A stretch of DNA of 23,434 bases from positions 1-23,434 of the forward strand of contig CAKVND010000037.1 of NCBI GenBank assembly GCA_934777245.1, given 5' to 3'. Below, in pieces: positions 21,723 through 23,434 of the stretch (the stretch's first letter is position 1; each line of letters opens with the position of its first letter). The position numbers and the translations under genes are program-made. Under the pieces are notes generated by a model. That model saw nothing but the letters and a program-made list of their open reading frames with translations, was not told the origin of the DNA and did not search any database. The stretch comes from an uncultured Candidatus Melainabacteria bacterium (GTDB taxonomy: Bacteria > Cyanobacteriota > Vampirovibrionia > Gastranaerophilales > Gastranaerophilaceae).

Positions 21723-21788
21723 CCCTCTCATAGGGAGAGGGTAGAATTTCAAGTTGAGCTGTGCGAAACTTAGAAATTCGGGTGAGGG
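21723..21788. repeat. 66-bp dispersed repeat, copy 2
   Basis: Matches 6646-6711 at about 59 of 66 positions. The first hairpin CCCTCTC/GAGAGGG keeps its pairing while the loop bases differ, which suggests selection for, or correction of, the stem. Confidence 0.75.
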
Positions 21789-21807
21789 TTGTCCCTCTTA
21801 AGTTTTT

Positions 21808-21824
21808 GTCAGGCACTGCCTGAC
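21808..21824. repeat. 17-bp palindrome GTCAGGCA-N-TGCCTGAC, copy 1
   Basis: Perfect 8-bp arms around one base (C), followed by CTACT. The same palindrome with centre T and the same CTACT flank is at 21953-21969, 128 bp away inside hairpin element D. Confidence 0.85.
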
Positions 21825-21876
21825 CTACTACTATTATTTTGTTATTTTATCCTTTCGTTTGTTGGGAATCTAAATC

Positions 21877-22031
21877 AATTGACAATTGAAAATGGAAAAT
21901 TATTTATATGGTGCAAAAAATTGCACCCTACATTCTACTTTCTTTTGTTATTGTCAGGCATTGCCTGACCTACTTTTTCAATTGAAAATTATTTAAAACA
22001 ATTTTCCATTTTCAACTTTCCATTATCCATT
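21877..22031. repeat. Hairpin element with heptamer-repeat arms (copy D), after fliQ
   Basis: The left arm begins at 21877 (units AATTGAC, AATTGAA, AATGGAA). The right arm (to 22031) is made of complementary units with one more copy. Inner edges match copy C: the 32-bp hairpin stretch at 21901-21932 and ATTATTTAAAACAATT before the right arm. The centre differs from C and holds the GTCAGGCA palindrome (21953-21969), as if modules had been exchanged. It starts 2 bases beyond the fliQ stop. Confidence 0.85.
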
Positions 22032-22033
22032 TT

Positions 22034-22522
22034 CTACCTCCCCAGCATCTTATTAATCTCAACAAAATTTCCCTTTGGCATAGGTGTTTTTGGCGCAGTA
22101 TCATACTTAATTTTTTGCGCTTTATCTATATAAGGAACTTTACCCGGATTTTTCATAACTTCTTTAACCGTTGGTGCGTTTTTAAAAGAATCCTTCATCT
22201 CACCTTCGAAAGGAGTTGTGTATTTATAATAATCCGCAGGAAGCACAAACGCGTCGTTTTTCGGGACAGAATTAAACGCTAATGACATGCCTTCTGTAAA
22301 GAAGTTTGTAAGCAGTTTGATAAAACCCATACCGCCTATTACGATAACCAAAAATACAGCAAAGATTTTTGGAGCAGCGGCAATTGTTTGTTCTTGCACC
22401 TGAGTAACCGCCTGAATAATACCAACAACCAAACCAATTGCGGCTGCAGTCAGTACGCAAGGCATAGATATCGAAAGCATTACCATAAAGCCTTTTGCAA
22501 GATATTCAGTTAGCATTTCCAT
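22034..22522 (-). CDS. fliQ: Flagellar-type export gate protein FliQ with long C-terminal extension
   Basis: 162 residues, against about 90 for normal FliQ. Residues 1-90 are the standard protein: two membrane helices, with VVGIIQAVTQVQEQTIAAAPKI at about 32-53 as the family signature, then the second helix FAVFLVIVIGGMGFIKLL. The extra 70 residues are hydrophilic, rich in Lys and Pro (KNAPTVKEVMKNPGKVPYIDKA, KTPMPKGNF), with no domain that I recognise. The extension would emerge at one face of the gate. GAGG precedes the ATG. It lies between fliP and the secreted protein, each gap filled with a hairpin element. Confidence 0.9.
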   Translation of the reverse strand: MEMLTEYLAKGFMVMLSISMPCVLTAAAIGLVVGIIQAVTQVQEQTIAAAPKIFAVFLVIVIGGMGFIKLLTNFFTEGMSLAFNSVPKNDAFVLPADYYKYTTPFEGEMKDSFKNAPTVKEVMKNPGKVPYIDKAQKIKYDTAPKTPMPKGNFVEINKMLGR

Positions 22523-22538
22523 TTTAATTACCTCTTTT

Positions 22539-22659
22539 AAGTGAATAGGTCAATAAGTGAATAAGTTCATTTAAGTTATTGCCAATATTGAACTGAGTTA
22601 AATATTGAATATATTTTATACGAACTTATTCACCTATTCACTCATTCACTTATTGACTT
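22539..22659. repeat. Hairpin element with octamer-repeat arms (copy B), fliP-fliQ gap
   Basis: The left arm (22539-22568) is 30 bases of octamers such as AAGTGAAT. The right arm (22622-22659) is 38 bases, complementary with one extra octamer. The core shares the CAATATTGAAC segment with copy C, although the arm units are quite different from C. The element starts 5 bases after the fliP stop and ends 16 bases before the fliQ start. Confidence 0.88.
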
Positions 22660-22664
22660 TTGAT

Positions 22665-23303
22665 TTAGTTATAACTTTGCACCAACCCTTGTACAATCAA
22701 CGCCCAGCCGTCAACTGCAATAAAGATAAGCAATTTGAACGGTAGAGAAATAATTGTAGGTGATAACATAAACATACCTAGTGCAAGAAGTATGTTCGCA
22801 ACAACAAGGTCTAATACGATAAACGGAACAAATACAATGAAGCCGATTTCAAACGCAGTTTTTAATTCGCTCAAAATATAAGCCGGTGCAACTTCCCAAA
22901 TCGTAATATCTTCAGGAGATTTTGGCGGTGTTTTGTGTTTAAGTTCTACAAAAAATGCCAAATCGCTTTCCCTTGTTTGTTTCATCATAAATTCTTTTAA
23001 AGGTTTCGAGCCTTCATCAATTGTCGCAATTAAATTTCCTGTTTTTTGATAAGGAATAGAGCCTCTTTCGTACATTTGTTGAAAAACTCCGCCCATTGTG
23101 TAAAATGTCAAAATCATACACAATCCAATTGTAACGATTGCAGGCGGTACTTGAACACCCATTGCTGTTTTTAAAAGTGAAAATACAATTGTAAATCTTA
23201 AAAAACAGGTCATACAACAAAATACAAACGGTAAAAGTGAAAATAACGACATTACCGTAAGCATTTGTAAAACCGGGTTCATATCTTTTATTACTGAGTC
23301 CAT
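22665..23303 (-). CDS. fliP: Flagellar-type export gate protein FliP
   Basis: 212 residues, near the length of mature FliP but without the long N-terminal signal peptide that many FliP proteins carry. Membrane helices at about 13-32, 55-75, 155-180 and 185-205. Signature regions: MTCFLRFTIVFSLLKTAMGVQVPP near 32-55 and PAYILSELKTAFEIGFIVFVPFIVLDLVVANILLALGM near 137-175. Five copies form the core of the export gate with FliQ and FliR. The SctR form of injectisomes is the alternative; no other flagellar or injectisome gene is in view to decide. It is the first gene of the cluster visible, with another hairpin-element arm upstream at 23347. Confidence 0.9.
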   Translation of the reverse strand: MDSVIKDMNPVLQMLTVMSLFSLLPFVFCCMTCFLRFTIVFSLLKTAMGVQVPPAIVTIGLCMILTFYTMGGVFQQMYERGSIPYQKTGNLIATIDEGSKPLKEFMMKQTRESDLAFFVELKHKTPPKSPEDITIWEVAPAYILSELKTAFEIGFIVFVPFIVLDLVVANILLALGMFMLSPTIISLPFKLLIFIAVDGWALIVQGLVQSYN

Positions 23304-23346
23304 TTTTGTGTCCTTATTTGTTTCAAAACTCCAAAATTGTTTTGCG

Positions 23347-23434
23347 AATGGAAAATGGAAAATGGAAAGTGGAAAATTGTTTTAAATAATTTATTAAGAT
23401 TATATAGTTTGATATTGAACGTATTTTATTAAAA
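23347..23434. repeat. Hairpin element with heptamer-repeat arm (copy E), cut by window edge
   Basis: Four heptamers (AATGGAA three times, then AGTGGAA) are followed by a core that is a close reverse-complement match to copy C (AATTGTTTTAAATAATT, then ATTAAGATTA, then ATATTGAACGTATTTTA). It is in the opposite orientation to C. The partner arm would lie beyond the window, upstream of fliP. Confidence 0.8.

Noticed and set aside
21591..21773. 60-codon open frame in the fliQ gap
   Set aside because: It is translated from G-rich and 66-bp dispersed repeats, a known source of false small proteins.
21084..23434. CRISPR array
   Set aside because: The heptamer and octamer units are directly adjacent without spacers, and there are no cas genes.

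Overview
The window is a low-GC, densely coded bacterial chromosome segment. Housekeeping genes are mixed with small or odd proteins that I cannot assign to a named family. The best guess for the host is a gut relative of Cyanobacteria, in the Gastranaerophilales/Melainabacteria line. This is an inference from the AT-rich coding, the style of the orphan proteins (Gly-rich heads, short repeats, one membrane segment, a very long ABC1-type kinase) and the mix of flagellar-type export genes with heptamer/octamer repeats of the kind known from cyanobacterial genomes. No marker gene in the window proves it.

Layout. Positions 1-92 hold the first 30 codons of glmS on the minus strand. A minus-strand block follows: a small membrane-anchored protein coupled to a GNAT-fold protein, a free-standing GlmS-type isomerase domain, then rseP-comF. 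From 4741 come a repeat-bearing orphan protein, a Gly-rich orphan (minus), a secreted calcineurin-like protein with an eroded active site, tRNA-Leu(CAG), a 440-bp repeat-filled gap and a hexapeptide acetyltransferase. Next on the plus strand are a GH77 4-alpha-glucanotransferase with its own promoter and terminator, a coiled-coil orphan, 5-formyltetrahydrofolate cyclo-ligase, mtnA, fluC and a double zinc-ribbon protein. Back on the minus strand are the 884-residue ABC1 kinase-like protein and a GNAT-EamA-ribD operon. mutL (plus, TTG start) runs convergently into a minus-strand export-gate cluster in the order fliP, fliQ, a secreted 123-residue protein, fliR.

Two patterns cut across the genes. 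First, 17-bp dyads of the form TGTNA-N7-TNACA lie upstream of three orphan genes in the same orientation, 67-90 bp before the start codon, followed by a partly shared promoter-like stretch. A fourth dyad lies between the divergent GNAT and mutL genes. This looks like a small regulon. Second, a family of roughly 120-155-bp hairpin elements fills gaps in the fli cluster and the gap before fluC. Their arms are tandem 7- or 8-mers. The arm sequence differs strongly between copies, yet the two arms within each copy match, and where both arms are visible the plus-strand 3' arm is longer by about one unit. This is the most unusual signal in the window.
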